Shown: positions 48,780 through 59,431, counted from the first letter of the stretch. The stretch: 62,781 nucleotides of DNA from Helicobacteraceae bacterium (GCA_031268655.1 JAIRWX010000011.1:1-62781); one strand, 5' to 3'. A program made the numbers and translations. Notes: generated from the letters alone by a model not told the origin.

Positions 48780-50167
48780 GTCCGAAACTCTGGGGCGACG
48801 GCAGCGAAGAGGGCGGCGCTTTGCTTGACGAATTTAACGCTTCAATCGGTTTTGATCGCGTTCTCTACAAAGAAGATATCGAAGGTTCGATCGCGCACGC
48901 TAAGATGCTCGCCGCGCAGGGGATTATCGCGCAGAGCGATTTTGCGGCGATTAAGCGCGGTCTAACGCAAATCAAAGGCGAAATAGATCGCGGCGAGTTT
49001 GAGTTCAAGACCGCCGACGAAGATATTCACATGGCGATTGAAAGGCGTTTGACGGAGATTGTCGGCGATGCGGGCAAGCGGCTTCATACGGCGAGAAGCC
49101 GCAACGATCAGGCGGCGCTGGATTTTCGTTTGTGGTGCGGGCGGCAAAACGAAGCTATAGCAAAGGCGCTCGTAAAACTTATTGAAACGCTGAACGCGAT
49201 AGCCAAGGAGCATACCGCGACGCTGATGCCCGGTTTTACCCACCTTCGGCGCGCGCAGCCGATCAGTCTCGCTTTTTATCTGCTGGCGTACGCGGCTATG
49301 TTTATGCGCGATTTCGAGCGCTTTGAGTCCAGCCGCAAACGCAATAACCTTTCGCCGCTCGGCGGCGCCGCGCTGGCGGGCGTTTCGTATCCGATCGATC
49401 GGCGGGCGACGGCAAAAGAGCTTGGTTTCAGCGGCGTAACCATGAACGCGATGGACGGCGCGGGCGATCGGGATTTCGCGCTCGAACTGCTGTTCAACGC
49501 GAGTCTCGCGCAGACGCATCTAAGCCGTTTTTGCGAGGAGCTGATTTTGTGGTCTTCGAGCGAGTTTGGCTTTGCGCGTATTAGCGATCGCTTCACCACC
49601 GGCAGCTCGATTATGCCCCAAAAACGCAATCCCGACGCGGCGGAGCTGATACGCGCTAAAACGGGTCGTATTTACGGCTCGCTTATCGGTCTGCTGACGG
49701 TTATGAAGGGGCTGCCTCTTGCGTATAACAAAGACATGCAAGAGGATAAAGAGGGCGTTTTTGACGCGGTTAAAACCTTGAGCGATTCGCTTGCGATCTT
49801 TACCGAAATGATTGGCGATAAGGATACGACGTTTAACGCGGAAGCTATGTTGAAGGCTTGTAAGCGCGGACATCTGGTCGCCACCGATCTTGCCGACGCG
49901 GCTGCAAAAAAAGGCTTGCCGTTTCGAGACGCTCACCATCTTGCCCGTAAAGCCGTCGCGTTCGCCGAGCAAAAAGGGGTCGATCTAAGCGAGCTGACAA
50001 AGGACGATCTGGCGCGGGTCGATAGACGTTTAGCCGATCTCGCGCCCGCGCTGGACGTTTTTGAATCCATGAACGCGAGAAAAAGCGAGGGCGGAACGGC
50101 GATTGACGCCGTTAAAACGCAGATAGCCAAAGTCGAGGCATGGCTTCAAGAGGCGAAGAACGCATAG
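48776..50167 (+). CDS. argH: Argininosuccinate lyase
   Basis: TGSSIMPQKRNPDAAELIRAKTGR. Confidence 0.97.
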   Translation: MSPKLWGDGSEEGGALLDEFNASIGFDRVLYKEDIEGSIAHAKMLAAQGIIAQSDFAAIKRGLTQIKGEIDRGEFEFKTADEDIHMAIERRLTEIVGDAGKRLHTARSRNDQAALDFRLWCGRQNEAIAKALVKLIETLNAIAKEHTATLMPGFTHLRRAQPISLAFYLLAYAAMFMRDFERFESSRKRNNLSPLGGAALAGVSYPIDRRATAKELGFSGVTMNAMDGAGDRDFALELLFNASLAQTHLSRFCEELILWSSSEFGFARISDRFTTGSSIMPQKRNPDAAELIRAKTGRIYGSLIGLLTVMKGLPLAYNKDMQEDKEGVFDAVKTLSDSLAIFTEMIGDKDTTFNAEAMLKACKRGHLVATDLADAAAKKGLPFRDAHHLARKAVAFAEQKGVDLSELTKDDLARVDRRLADLAPALDVFESMNARKSEGGTAIDAVKTQIAKVEAWLQEAKNA

Positions 50168-50253
50168 CGCGGCAATGGTCGTCTTTGCGCTCCGCGCCGC
50201 CGTCAATTTTCGGCTGATATTCGCTAAAATCCGCGATAACTTGAGGAGCGAAT

Positions 50254-51447
50254 ATGAGCAAAACCCTGATAATAGGCGCGGGCGGCGTGGGGCGCGTGGT
50301 CGCTCATAAGTGCGCGATGAACGCCGCAGCGTTCGGCGAAATTACGCTTGCGAGCAGGACAAGATCCAAATGCGACGCGATCGCTTTGGAGATCAAGCAA
50401 AAGTGGGGCGTTACGATCAAAACCGCCGCGATCGACGCGGACGACAAAATTGCGCTGATCGCGCTTATAAAAGAAAGCGGCGCGAAAATCGTTTTGAATA
50501 TCGCGCTGCCGTATCAGGATTTGACGATTATGGACGCTTGCGTTGAAGCTAAAGTCGATTATCTCGATACGGCGAATTATGAAAGCCCCGATTTGGCGAA
50601 GTTTGAATACAAAGCGCAGTGGGCGCGAAACGACGCTTTCAAAAACGCGGGCGTTACCGCGCTGCTTGGCGGCGGGTTCGATCCGGGCGTTACCAACGCG
50701 TTTGCGGCGTTCGCGCAGAAACACTACTTCGACGAAATTCGCTATCTCGATATTTTGGATTGCAACGCGGGCGATCACGGCTACCCGTTCGCAACCAATT
50801 TCAACCCAGAGATCAATCTGCGCGAGGTGAGCGCAAAAGGGCGCTATTGGGAAAACGGCGAGTGGATTGAGACCGATCCGCTTAGCGTCAAGATCGCATG
50901 GGATTATCCGCAAATAGGCGAAAAAGATAGTTATCTGCTCTATCACGAGGAGCTGGAAAGTCTGGTACAAAATATCAAAGGGCTGAAGCGCGCGCGGTTT
51001 TTTATGACCTTCGGGCAGAGCTACCTAACGCATCTGCGCTGCTTGGAAAACGTGGGAATGCTGAGTATTCAACCCGTCGTTCACAAGGGCGTAAAGATTA
51101 TCCCAATCGAGTTTTTGAAAACGCTTCTGCCCGATCCCGCGACGCTTGGGGCGCGCACCAAAGGCAAAACCAATATCGGTTGCGTTTTCGAGGGCGTTAA
51201 AGAGGGCAAAAAGCGCAAAATCTACATCTACAACGTCTGCGATCACGAAGAGAGTTACCGCGAGGTATTTTCGCAAGCGATCAGTTATACGACGGGCGTT
51301 CCCGCTATGATCGGCGCGAAGTTGATACTGGAGGGCAAATGGAAAAAAGCGGGCGTGTGGAATATGGAAAATTTCGATCCCGATCCGTTTATGGACGAAC
51401 TGTCTAAACAAGGACTTCCCTGGCATATCGCGGAGATGGAGGCGTAG
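50254..51447 (+). CDS. Saccharopine dehydrogenase family, probable carboxynorspermidine synthase
   Basis: IIGAGGVGRVVAHKCAMN...GGGFDPGVTNAFAAFAQKHYFDEI; clustered with nspC. Confidence 0.9.
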   Translation: MSKTLIIGAGGVGRVVAHKCAMNAAAFGEITLASRTRSKCDAIALEIKQKWGVTIKTAAIDADDKIALIALIKESGAKIVLNIALPYQDLTIMDACVEAKVDYLDTANYESPDLAKFEYKAQWARNDAFKNAGVTALLGGGFDPGVTNAFAAFAQKHYFDEIRYLDILDCNAGDHGYPFATNFNPEINLREVSAKGRYWENGEWIETDPLSVKIAWDYPQIGEKDSYLLYHEELESLVQNIKGLKRARFFMTFGQSYLTHLRCLENVGMLSIQPVVHKGVKIIPIEFLKTLLPDPATLGARTKGKTNIGCVFEGVKEGKKRKIYIYNVCDHEESYREVFSQAISYTTGVPAMIGAKLILEGKWKKAGVWNMENFDPDPFMDELSKQGLPWHIAEMEA

Positions 51448-51448
51448 T

Positions 51449-51982
51449 ATGAGGCAAACCGCGGCGATCAAGCCTTCGAGCGCGTGGCGCGAGGCGGATA
51501 TTAAAGAGTTTGAAGGCGGCATAATCGCGCGAATGTCCAAAGACTGGGCGCTGCTCGCGGCGGGAAGCGCGGAGGATTACAACGCGATGACGGTCTCGTG
51601 GAGATTAATGGGCTATCTGTGGGAAAGACCCGTCGTCGTCTGCTTTGTCCGCCCGCAAAGATTTACGCGAAACTTCGTCGATAAAAACGACGGCTTTTCG
51701 CTTACCTTTTTTGGCAAAGAGACGAAAACGAGAGTTCATAAGGTTTTTGGCTTTGAATCTGGCAAGGATATAGACAAAGCGGCTAAGGCGAAAGCGCAGC
51801 CGATCGTCTTTGACGGCGGCGCGATAGGTTTCGAGGAAGCCAAAGAGACGATCTCCTGCAGAAAAATCTATGCCGACGATTTTAATTCCAAAAACTTTCT
51901 CGATCGCTCTATTGACAAGCTATACGACGGCGACTATCACCGCTTTTATATCGGCGAGATCGTCGGGTTTTACAAGAAATGA
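51449..51982 (+). CDS. Flavin reductase-like FMN-binding protein
   Basis: NAMTVSWRLMGYLWERPVVVCFVRPQRFTRNFVDKNDGFSLTFFG. Confidence 0.75.
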   Translation: MRQTAAIKPSSAWREADIKEFEGGIIARMSKDWALLAAGSAEDYNAMTVSWRLMGYLWERPVVVCFVRPQRFTRNFVDKNDGFSLTFFGKETKTRVHKVFGFESGKDIDKAAKAKAQPIVFDGGAIGFEEAKETISCRKIYADDFNSKNFLDRSIDKLYDGDYHRFYIGEIVGFYKK

Positions 51983-53100
51983 CGAGCGTAAGCCCGGCTT
52001 ATGTGTTAGAGGAGCGCAAGCTCGTAAAAAACCTCGAATTGCTGGCGCGCGTTCAAAGTATAAGCGGCGCGAAAATACTCGTCGCGCTGAAAGGTTACGC
52101 GTTGTGGGACAGCTTTAAGCTGATCGGCGAATATCTATCCGGCGCGGCGGCAAGCGGGCTTTACGAGGCTAAACTCGCCAGAGAGGAGATGAACAAGGAG
52201 GTCCACGTCTTCTGCCCGGCGATTACGGACGAGACGATTGACGAGATCGCCGCGTTGAGCGATTATCTGATTTTTAACTCGTTTAGTCAGCTCGCCATGT
52301 TCAAAGATAGAGCGAAAGCGGTCAATCCAAAACTGCAGATCGGCGCGAGAGTCAATCCCAAGTACAGCGAAATTGCGTCCGAAATATACAATCCGTGCGT
52401 CGTCGGATCGCGGCTTGGCGTTACTTTGGAGCGCTTCGACGAGCGGTATTTAGACGCGCTTGACGGACTGCACTTTCACGCGCTTTGCGAGCAAAACAGC
52501 GACGCGCTCGAGCGGACGCTGGTTTATTTTGAGAGAGATTTCGGCAAATATCTGAGCCGCATGAAATGGGTTAATATGGGCGGCGGGCATCATATCACCA
52601 GAGCCGATTACGACGTTCCTAAGCTGATCGATCTGATCGGACGTTTCAGCGATCGCTACAAAACGCGGGTTCATTTAGAACCTGGCGAAGCGATCGGCTG
52701 GCAAACCGGATATTTACGGTGCCGCGTGGCGGATATAGTGGAAAACGAAATAACGACGGCGATTTTGGATGTTTCGGCGGCGGCGCATATGCCCGACTGT
52801 CTCGAAGCGCCGTATCGTCCCGACGTTCGGGGCGCGGGAACGCCAAGCGAAAAAAAGCATACCTACAGGCTTGGCGGACCGACCTGTTTAGCGGGCGATA
52901 TCATTGGCGATTACAGCTTTGATCGCGAGTTGCAAATAGGCGATCAAATTATTTTTGAGGATATGATCCATTATACTATGGTAAAAAATAACACTTTTAA
53001 CGGCGCGCCGCTACCGTCGATCGAAAAGATCGATCTTAACGGCAAAACGCGCGTCGTGAAAGAATTTGGATATCTTGATTACAAGAACCGTCTGTCGTAA
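51979..53100 (+). CDS. nspC: Carboxynorspermidine decarboxylase
   Basis: PLP-decarboxylase fold: HFHALCEQNSDALERTL, WVNMGGGHHITR, EPGEAIGWQTGYL. Confidence 0.93.
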   Translation: MTSVSPAYVLEERKLVKNLELLARVQSISGAKILVALKGYALWDSFKLIGEYLSGAAASGLYEAKLAREEMNKEVHVFCPAITDETIDEIAALSDYLIFNSFSQLAMFKDRAKAVNPKLQIGARVNPKYSEIASEIYNPCVVGSRLGVTLERFDERYLDALDGLHFHALCEQNSDALERTLVYFERDFGKYLSRMKWVNMGGGHHITRADYDVPKLIDLIGRFSDRYKTRVHLEPGEAIGWQTGYLRCRVADIVENEITTAILDVSAAAHMPDCLEAPYRPDVRGAGTPSEKKHTYRLGGPTCLAGDIIGDYSFDRELQIGDQIIFEDMIHYTMVKNNTFNGAPLPSIEKIDLNGKTRVVKEFGYLDYKNRLS

Positions 53101-53109
53101 AGGAAGCTT

Positions 53110-53301
53110 GTGGGCAAAGAGGAGTTAAGAACGGAGCTTGACATTATGCGATCGGCGCTGATCGAGCTTGAAAGCGCGCTGAAAGACGTAACCGACGACG
53201 GAGATCGTCTGCTTGCGGAATTGGATCAGAGCGGCGAGGGCGCGCTGGCAGAAGTCAAAAAACTGCAAGAGCGTATAGAGAGGCTGTTAAGCGAACAATG
53301 A
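53110..53301 (+). CDS. Small coiled-coil protein
   Basis: 63-aa ORF tightly coupled to neighbours. Confidence 0.55.
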   Translation: MGKEELRTELDIMRSALIELESALKDVTDDGDRLLAELDQSGEGALAEVKKLQERIERLLSEQ

Positions 53302-53726
53302 ACGCGGCGCCGAAGCGTTTGATCGAACGCGCTATGAAATCCAAGAAAGTTCTGCTCGCCGCGCTGTTTTTGGTCGCGTTTTTCGCGGTTCTGCTCTGGA
53401 CGCACTCGCGCGGATTAAGCAATCCAATCAAGCCGCGAGACTCCGCGTCGACGGCGCTTGAAAGCGCGTTTCTGCGATGGTTTCGCGGCGAGAACGGCGA
53501 GCTGCTCGTTACTTTTCAGTTGATAAATCACACCGATAGTTTTATAAGCAAAATAGAGATAGCCTGCGTCGCCTATTACATTAACGATCAAGAGGCCGGC
53601 AGTTACAATCAAAAGCTAAACGTCTCTTTAATGCCGAGCGAATCGAGAATGCTAAACCGCGCTTACATAGGGGCGCTAGATCCTCTCGCGCAGAAAGTAA
53701 ATTGCAGAATTGAAAGGCGGGAATAG
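53298..53726 (+). CDS. Membrane-anchored protein of unknown function
   Basis: N-terminal TM, predicted beta-rich C-terminus. Confidence 0.55.
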   Translation: MNAAPKRLIERAMKSKKVLLAALFLVAFFAVLLWTHSRGLSNPIKPRDSASTALESAFLRWFRGENGELLVTFQLINHTDSFISKIEIACVAYYINDQEAGSYNQKLNVSLMPSESRMLNRAYIGALDPLAQKVNCRIERRE

Positions 53727-55106
53727 ATGAGATATTACAACCCCAGAAAGAGCCAGAGAACAAGAATAGTTTTTTTTGTCGTTTTGATCGCGGCGATCGC
53801 GCTGTTTGCGGCGTTTTCGCCGATATTTGAGCGAAACGCGCCGGAAGCTAAACTGCTCCGTCCGCCGTATTGGAATCCCTCCGCGCCGCTGACGATTCAA
53901 CTGACGGACGATCGCGCGCTTAAAAGATACAAGATAGCGCTGGCGTTTGAAAACGAGAAGTTTACTCTCGCCGAAGGCGACGCGAACAACGTTAAAGAGC
54001 TTAGTATCGCGGCGAAATATCCGCCGAATAAGCCAACGCCCAAAGATCGCGTTACCTTAACCGTAGAGGCGACGGATTCAAGCCTGTGGAACTTTTTTCG
54101 CGGCAATGGCGTAAGCGTCGCGTTCGATCTGATCGTCGATCGAGAGCCGCCCGTCGTTAATATTGTAGCCAATTCCTATTCGATCGCTTCCGGCGGCAGC
54201 GCCTTAGTGGTGTTTGAGGCGGGCGACGGCAATATAGACGAGATTAAGATCGTAACGAAGAACGGACGTTCCTTCGCCGTCGCGCCGTACTACAAACCGC
54301 GATATTACGCCGCTTTGATCGCCCGCGAAATCGGCGAGCGCGATTTTACGGCGTATGCCTTGGCGACCGATCTGGCGGGCAATCAAAACCGCGTCCGCAT
54401 TCCTCTGTATCTCAAAGAGGTGCGTTATAAGGAATCGTCAATCGAGCTGACCAAAACCTTTTTAGAAGGCAAAGCGGACGATCTGAACTTTCGCTACAAC
54501 CCTCGCGCCAGCGACGAAAATCTGACGGCGTTGGATCGCTTTATCTTTGTGAACGAAACTCTGCGCGCGGAGAGCCTCAAGACGATCGAGCTATATACAA
54601 GCCCCGGCAGATTGCCGCCGATCGACGGCTTTGAAATAGGCGCGTTCGCCCCTCTGCCGCGTTCAAAGATGGTCGCAGGTTTCGGCGAGCGGCGCGTTTA
54701 TACCTTTGAGCGAAACAGGGTCAGCGAGTCGTATCATCTGGGAATCGATTTAGCCAGCGTAAAAGAAGCCGCCGTGTTTGCCTCAAACGGCGGGGCGGCG
54801 GTGTTTGCCTCGGATAACGGAGTTTATGGAAATACCCCCATTATTCATCACGGACTCGGGCTGTTTACCCTGTACGGACATTGCGCAAGTTTGCATGTCG
54901 CGCAAGGCGACGACGTAAGCAAAGGTATGCAGATCGGCGTTACGGGCGTTACGGGTTTTGCTTTCGGCGATCATACGCACTTCGAGGCGCGAGTGCAGGG
55001 GGTGGCGGTAACGCCGATCGAGTGGATGGATTCGTCGTGGATTCGAGTCAACGTGTTGAAAGTCCAAGAGGACGCGAAAAAAATTATCGACGGCAGAACG
55101 AGGTAG
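53727..55106 (+). CDS. M23 family metallopeptidase
   Basis: YHLGIDLAS, GLFTLYGHCASLHV, GDHTHFEARVQG. Confidence 0.9.
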   Translation: MRYYNPRKSQRTRIVFFVVLIAAIALFAAFSPIFERNAPEAKLLRPPYWNPSAPLTIQLTDDRALKRYKIALAFENEKFTLAEGDANNVKELSIAAKYPPNKPTPKDRVTLTVEATDSSLWNFFRGNGVSVAFDLIVDREPPVVNIVANSYSIASGGSALVVFEAGDGNIDEIKIVTKNGRSFAVAPYYKPRYYAALIAREIGERDFTAYALATDLAGNQNRVRIPLYLKEVRYKESSIELTKTFLEGKADDLNFRYNPRASDENLTALDRFIFVNETLRAESLKTIELYTSPGRLPPIDGFEIGAFAPLPRSKMVAGFGERRVYTFERNRVSESYHLGIDLASVKEAAVFASNGGAAVFASDNGVYGNTPIIHHGLGLFTLYGHCASLHVAQGDDVSKGMQIGVTGVTGFAFGDHTHFEARVQGVAVTPIEWMDSSWIRVNVLKVQEDAKKIIDGRTR

Positions 55107-55121
55107 CCGCGGTTCTTTCGC

Positions 55122-55736
55122 GTGAAATGCAGGATGGATCGAAAGGTTATTGTCGTTCGCAAAAGCGGGAATAAAAGGTGGCGGTTAAGCGTCAACCGCG
55201 ACGGCGAAGCGGTTTTGTCCGCGCCGCCGTCGATGTCGCAAGAGGCGATCGCAAGGACGCTTGAAGCGCATAAACATTGGATCGTTACGCGCTCGGCGCG
55301 CCGTTTGGCATCAATTGAGAAGGCGAGGGCGATTTACGCGGCGCATAAAGGTCAAATTCCGCTCTTTGGCGAATGGATCGCCAAACCGGACGCTCCGATC
55401 GGTTTTTACCGCGGCGAGGCGAGAGTCTTTTTTGGCGAGGAATGCGCGTTTTTCGCGGCGACGATCGGCGTTCGTTTCGTCAGGATCAGAATCGGCGATC
55501 AGAAGAGCCGTTATGGAAGCTGTTCGGCAAAGGGAACTTTGAGCTTTTGCGCCAGAATCGTAAAAGCGCCTCGTTTCGTCGCCAAATATATCGCCGCGCA
55601 CGAGGTCTCGCATCTGGCGTATATGAATCATAAAGACCGCTTCTGGAGCTGCGTCGCTTCGCTCGCGCCCGACTATCTCGAGGCTGAGAAGTGGCTTAAA
55701 GAAAACGGCGATTTTCTAAGGCTAGATCCTTGCTGA
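55122..55736 (+). CDS. YgjP/WLM-type metallopeptidase
   Basis: KSRYGSCSAKGTLSF...YIAAHEVSHLAYMNHKDRFW. Confidence 0.88.
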   Translation: MKCRMDRKVIVVRKSGNKRWRLSVNRDGEAVLSAPPSMSQEAIARTLEAHKHWIVTRSARRLASIEKARAIYAAHKGQIPLFGEWIAKPDAPIGFYRGEARVFFGEECAFFAATIGVRFVRIRIGDQKSRYGSCSAKGTLSFCARIVKAPRFVAKYIAAHEVSHLAYMNHKDRFWSCVASLAPDYLEAEKWLKENGDFLRLDPC

Positions 55737-56086
55737 TCGCGCACGTAGCCGCCGCGTTTGTGCTGGGCGGCTTTATATTAACCGATCGGCTTGTTCTGCG
55801 GCGGACGTTTGATCAGATTGCGCTAAGACCGCTCTACGAAAAAGCGGTTTTGCCAACCGCGATCGCCGCGCTGATTCTGATCGCAAGCGGCGCGGCGATG
55901 ATGCAAAACGCGGCGGTTTACCGCCTGAAAGCCGCGCTTGGCTTAACTACGATCGCGCTATTTTTTGCCTGCCCGTTTATTAACGCGAGGCTTGGAAAAC
56001 AAGCGCGGTTTGTCTATCGCCTGATCGCGCTCATTTTGCTTGCGGCGACGATCGCGCTTGGCGTATCAATCGATAATTTTTTGTAA
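55730..56086 (+). CDS. Small multi-pass membrane protein
   Basis: Four hydrophobic segments; overlaps upstream gene. Confidence 0.6.
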   Translation: MLIAHVAAAFVLGGFILTDRLVLRRTFDQIALRPLYEKAVLPTAIAALILIASGAAMMQNAAVYRLKAALGLTTIALFFACPFINARLGKQARFVYRLIALILLAATIALGVSIDNFL

Positions 56087-56147
56087 GCGCCAAAAAGATA
56101 TAATCCGCGATTTTACTGAATGCTAAAGCGTTGCGAGGCTTATTAAA

Positions 56148-57188
56148 ATGATTGTTGTGATGAAAAAAGAGGCTACCGCTCGCCAGATTGACGAGGTTGT
56201 AAAGCATATCGAAAGCTGGGGCGCGCAGGCGCATATCGATCGCGGCGAGGCGCTGACGGTTATAGGCGTTATAGGCGACAAAACCGAGATATTAAGAAAA
56301 CCATGGACAAGTTTTGGCGGCGTGGAAAAAGCGTTGGAGGTCAGCGATCCGTTCAAGAAGGCGAGTCGCAAATTTCACCCAAGCGACTCCGTAATCGAGA
56401 TCGAGGGCGTAAAAATTGGCGGGGGGCATAACTGCGTGATCGCCGGTCCATGTTCGGTTGACACGGAGGAGTACGTCGTGGCGATCGCCAAAGCGGTCAA
56501 AGCGGCGGGAGCGCAAGCGCTTCGCGGCGGCGCGTTCAAACCGCGCACCAGCCCCTACACCTTTCAAGGCAGCGGAGAAGACGGCTTGAAAATTCTGCAA
56601 ACCGCCAAACAAGAGACGGGGCTTCCGATCGTAACGGAGGTGATGAGCGTCGATCAGATCGATTTGATCTACAAGTACGCCGATATAATTCAGATAGGAG
56701 CGCGAAACGCCCAAAATTTCAATCTGCTGAAAGCGATAGGCAGACTGAACAAGCCCGCGATCTTGAAAAATGGCATAGCCACTACCGCCAAAGAACACCT
56801 TATGAGCGCCGAGTATATTATGAGCGAGGGGCTGAAAGAGGTTATTTTGTGTCTGCGCGGCACGCGAAGCTACGAGACGGCTTTCAGAAATTCGCTCGAC
56901 GTAGCGCTGATTCCATATCTTCAGGAAGCGTCGCATCTGCCCGTTATCGTGGACAGCTCGCACTCTACGGGCTTACGATCGTATGTAAGCGCGGTGGCGT
57001 ACGCGGGTATGGCGGCGGGCGCGGACGGACTCATACTAGAGGTTCACCCCGATCCGAAAGAGGCGTTAAGCGACGGCGAACAGGCTCTGTTACCGCGCGA
57101 TTTCGAGTTTCTTATGAAAAAGCTCGCCAACCTGAAGGCGTGGTCGCAAAAAGAGTGGAGGCGCTTCGATAACGAAGGCGCTAAATAG
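56148..57188 (+). CDS. aroF: 3-deoxy-7-phosphoheptulonate synthase
   Basis: AGPCSVDTEEYVVAIAKAVKAAGAQALRGGAFKPRTSPYTFQG. Confidence 0.95.
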   Translation: MIVVMKKEATARQIDEVVKHIESWGAQAHIDRGEALTVIGVIGDKTEILRKPWTSFGGVEKALEVSDPFKKASRKFHPSDSVIEIEGVKIGGGHNCVIAGPCSVDTEEYVVAIAKAVKAAGAQALRGGAFKPRTSPYTFQGSGEDGLKILQTAKQETGLPIVTEVMSVDQIDLIYKYADIIQIGARNAQNFNLLKAIGRLNKPAILKNGIATTAKEHLMSAEYIMSEGLKEVILCLRGTRSYETAFRNSLDVALIPYLQEASHLPVIVDSSHSTGLRSYVSAVAYAGMAAGADGLILEVHPDPKEALSDGEQALLPRDFEFLMKKLANLKAWSQKEWRRFDNEGAK

Positions 57189-57224
57189 TTTCGTTGTTTT
57201 TGCTCTGCTGCAAGCGGCGGGCTA

Positions 57225-58559
57225 TTAAGCGCCGCCGTCCGCGTCGCCGCCTTGCAAGTCGATTAATCTCGCAATCAGGCACAGATCCGTCGAGGCTACG
57301 ATCTCGGCGCGTCCGATCGCTCCCGTAGCAAGGCTGGAAACGAGACTTTCGTTAATTAAAATTGGCGGATCGATCCTAGGCGACCAGTCCAGATTTTTCG
57401 CCGCGATCAGATATTCGGATTCCTCGCTTTCTGCGTCGATCGCCGCGTCGATAATTTCGCCTACCATGGCTTTCAGCCGTTTTTTGTGCGCTTGTTTTAA
57501 TAGTTTTTGCGCGATTTTTAGCCGTTTTTGTATCGTTTTAGCGTCGATTTTATCGCGCATTGTATTAGCGGTTGTTCCCTCCTCGTCGCTGAACGCAAAT
57601 AACGATACGCGATCAAAAATTCCAGATTTAATTATCTCGCATAACATCTCAAAATCCTCGTCGCTCTCGCGCGGATGTCCGATAATAAAAGCCGTTCTTA
57701 TCCAAGCGTTTTTTACCGATCGCATTCGCTTGATCAGCTCCATTGTTCTATTAGCGTTCAGACCGCGTCTCATCGTCTTTAGCATAGCGTCGCTTATATG
57801 CTGGATTGGCATATCAAAATATGGGGCGAAACATTTTGACTTGGCGACTATGTCGATCAGTTTCAGCGAGGTTGTAGCGGGATATAAATAGCAGATTCTG
57901 GCGCGTTTAACGCCGTCGATCGCGTCAATTGCCTCGATCAAATCGCATAAGCCCTCTTTATATCCCAAATCGCGTCCGTAACTGCTGGTGTCTTGCGCGA
58001 TCAGGGTAAAATCAAAATAACCTTTTTTGGTCAGCGCGGCGATCTCGTCCGTTACGCTTTTAATCGATCGGGATTGCAACCTTCCTTTGAAACTTGGAAT
58101 AGCGCAGAACGAACAACGCTGATTACACCCCTCCGCGATCTTGATATATGCGTGATACGCGCTTTCGGTAACGACTCTGTTTTCGTCTGTTTGCAAGAAA
58201 ACCCGATCGGAAAAAACGTTTCTTTTTTGCGCGATTATTTCGTCGATGCGCGCATAGTCTCCCACGCCCGTGAATATATCGACCTCTGGCAGCTCCTTTG
58301 CCAGCTCGTCGCGGTAGCGCTCGGTTAAACAGCCGCTTACGACCAGCGCCGCGCCTTTTTTTCTGCGTTTTGCCGCGATCAGGATCGCTTCGACGCTCTC
58401 TTTTTTCGCCGCCTCGATAAACCCGCAGGTATTTACTATGATTAAATCGGCGTTTGCGATCTCCTGCGTTATTTCGTAATCTTTTAATTTCGCAAGCATC
58501 ACTTCGCCGTCGATCAGATTTTTTGCGCAGCCTAAGCTGATTAAATGAAGTTTGGGCAA
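57225..58559 (-). CDS. rimO: Ribosomal protein S12 methylthiotransferase RimO (probable TTG start at 58559)
   Basis: PKLHLISLGCAKNLIDGEVM, radical SAM IAEGCNQRCSFCAIPSFKG. Confidence 0.96.
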   Translation of the reverse strand: MPKLHLISLGCAKNLIDGEVMLAKLKDYEITQEIANADLIIVNTCGFIEAAKKESVEAILIAAKRRKKGAALVVSGCLTERYRDELAKELPEVDIFTGVGDYARIDEIIAQKRNVFSDRVFLQTDENRVVTESAYHAYIKIAEGCNQRCSFCAIPSFKGRLQSRSIKSVTDEIAALTKKGYFDFTLIAQDTSSYGRDLGYKEGLCDLIEAIDAIDGVKRARICYLYPATTSLKLIDIVAKSKCFAPYFDMPIQHISDAMLKTMRRGLNANRTMELIKRMRSVKNAWIRTAFIIGHPRESDEDFEMLCEIIKSGIFDRVSLFAFSDEEGTTANTMRDKIDAKTIQKRLKIAQKLLKQAHKKRLKAMVGEIIDAAIDAESEESEYLIAAKNLDWSPRIDPPILINESLVSSLATGAIGRAEIVASTDLCLIARLIDLQGGDADGGA

Positions 58560-58560
58560 C

Positions 58561-59376
58561 TTATATCCACATATTATCAATCAGGCGCGTCGCGCCCGCT
58601 CTCGCGGCGATCAATATGATCGTTTCGCCTTTTTTGATCGTCTTTATCGGCTTGAATTCCCGATCCACAATTGATACATAATCGATTGTTAAAGGCGCTA
58701 AAGTTTTAGCGATAGCTTCAATAATCGCGGACGATTTTATCTCGTTTTTCTTAATCAGTTTGCTCGCTTCAAATAGCGATTGCGATAGTTTGAGCGCGTC
58801 GTTTTTTTCGCCTTCTGATAAATATGCGTTCCTGCTGCTTAACGCAAGACCATTGCTTTCTCTTGCCGTCTCGCATGCGACAACTTCTATCTCCATAAAA
58901 AAAGCGCTTACCATTTTTGCGATCAACCAGAGCTGTTGCGCGTCTTTTTTACCGAAATAGACTCTTTTGGGTTTGATCAAATGAAGCATCTTCATTATGA
59001 CCGTCAAAACCCCGTCAAAATGACCGGGGCGAATTTCGCCTTCCAAGATAGACGCGCCGATCGGCGGAGCGCTGATTGTCGGCTCGTCTTTGCCGTAAAC
59101 GTTCTTTGGCATGAAGAGCAGATCGACCTTAGCGGCGCGGCATAGCGCTATGTCTGTTTCCTCCCTGCGCGGATAGCGCTCGAAATCCTCGTCCGCGCCA
59201 AACTGAGCGGGATTGACATAGACGCTGACGACGACAAAGCCGTTTTCCTTTTTTGCCCGTTCGATCAGGCTTAGGTGTCCGACGTGCAAAGCGCCCATAG
59301 TGGGAACAAAGCCAATTTCGCCGATCAGATCGCGCCGCGCCGCGTTTAATTCGTCAATCGTTCTTGCGACAATCAC
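58561..59376 (-). CDS. panC: Pantoate--beta-alanine ligase (GTG start 59376 proposed; ORF extends to 59421)
   Basis: GFVPTMGALHVGHLSLIERA, VYFGKKDAQQL; AAGGA SD before the GTG. Confidence 0.95.
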   Translation of the reverse strand: MIVARTIDELNAARRDLIGEIGFVPTMGALHVGHLSLIERAKKENGFVVVSVYVNPAQFGADEDFERYPRREETDIALCRAAKVDLLFMPKNVYGKDEPTISAPPIGASILEGEIRPGHFDGVLTVIMKMLHLIKPKRVYFGKKDAQQLWLIAKMVSAFFMEIEVVACETARESNGLALSSRNAYLSEGEKNDALKLSQSLFEASKLIKKNEIKSSAIIEAIAKTLAPLTIDYVSIVDREFKPIKTIKKGETIILIAARAGATRLIDNMWI

Positions 59377-59431
59377 CCATAAATCCTTATGCGCTATAAT
59401 CCGCGCTAAATTTTCGCGCAATTATACAAGG
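59372..59431. repeat. 60-bp perfect direct repeat, left copy
   Basis: atcacccataaatccttatgcgctataatccgcgctaaattttcgcgcaattatacaagg, identical to 61603-61662. Confidence 0.98.

Noticed and set aside
54760-54830. Local duplication VFASNGGAAVFASDNG in the M23 peptidase
   Set aside because: Short and within a motif that is naturally repetitive in M23 domains; too weak to report as a finding.
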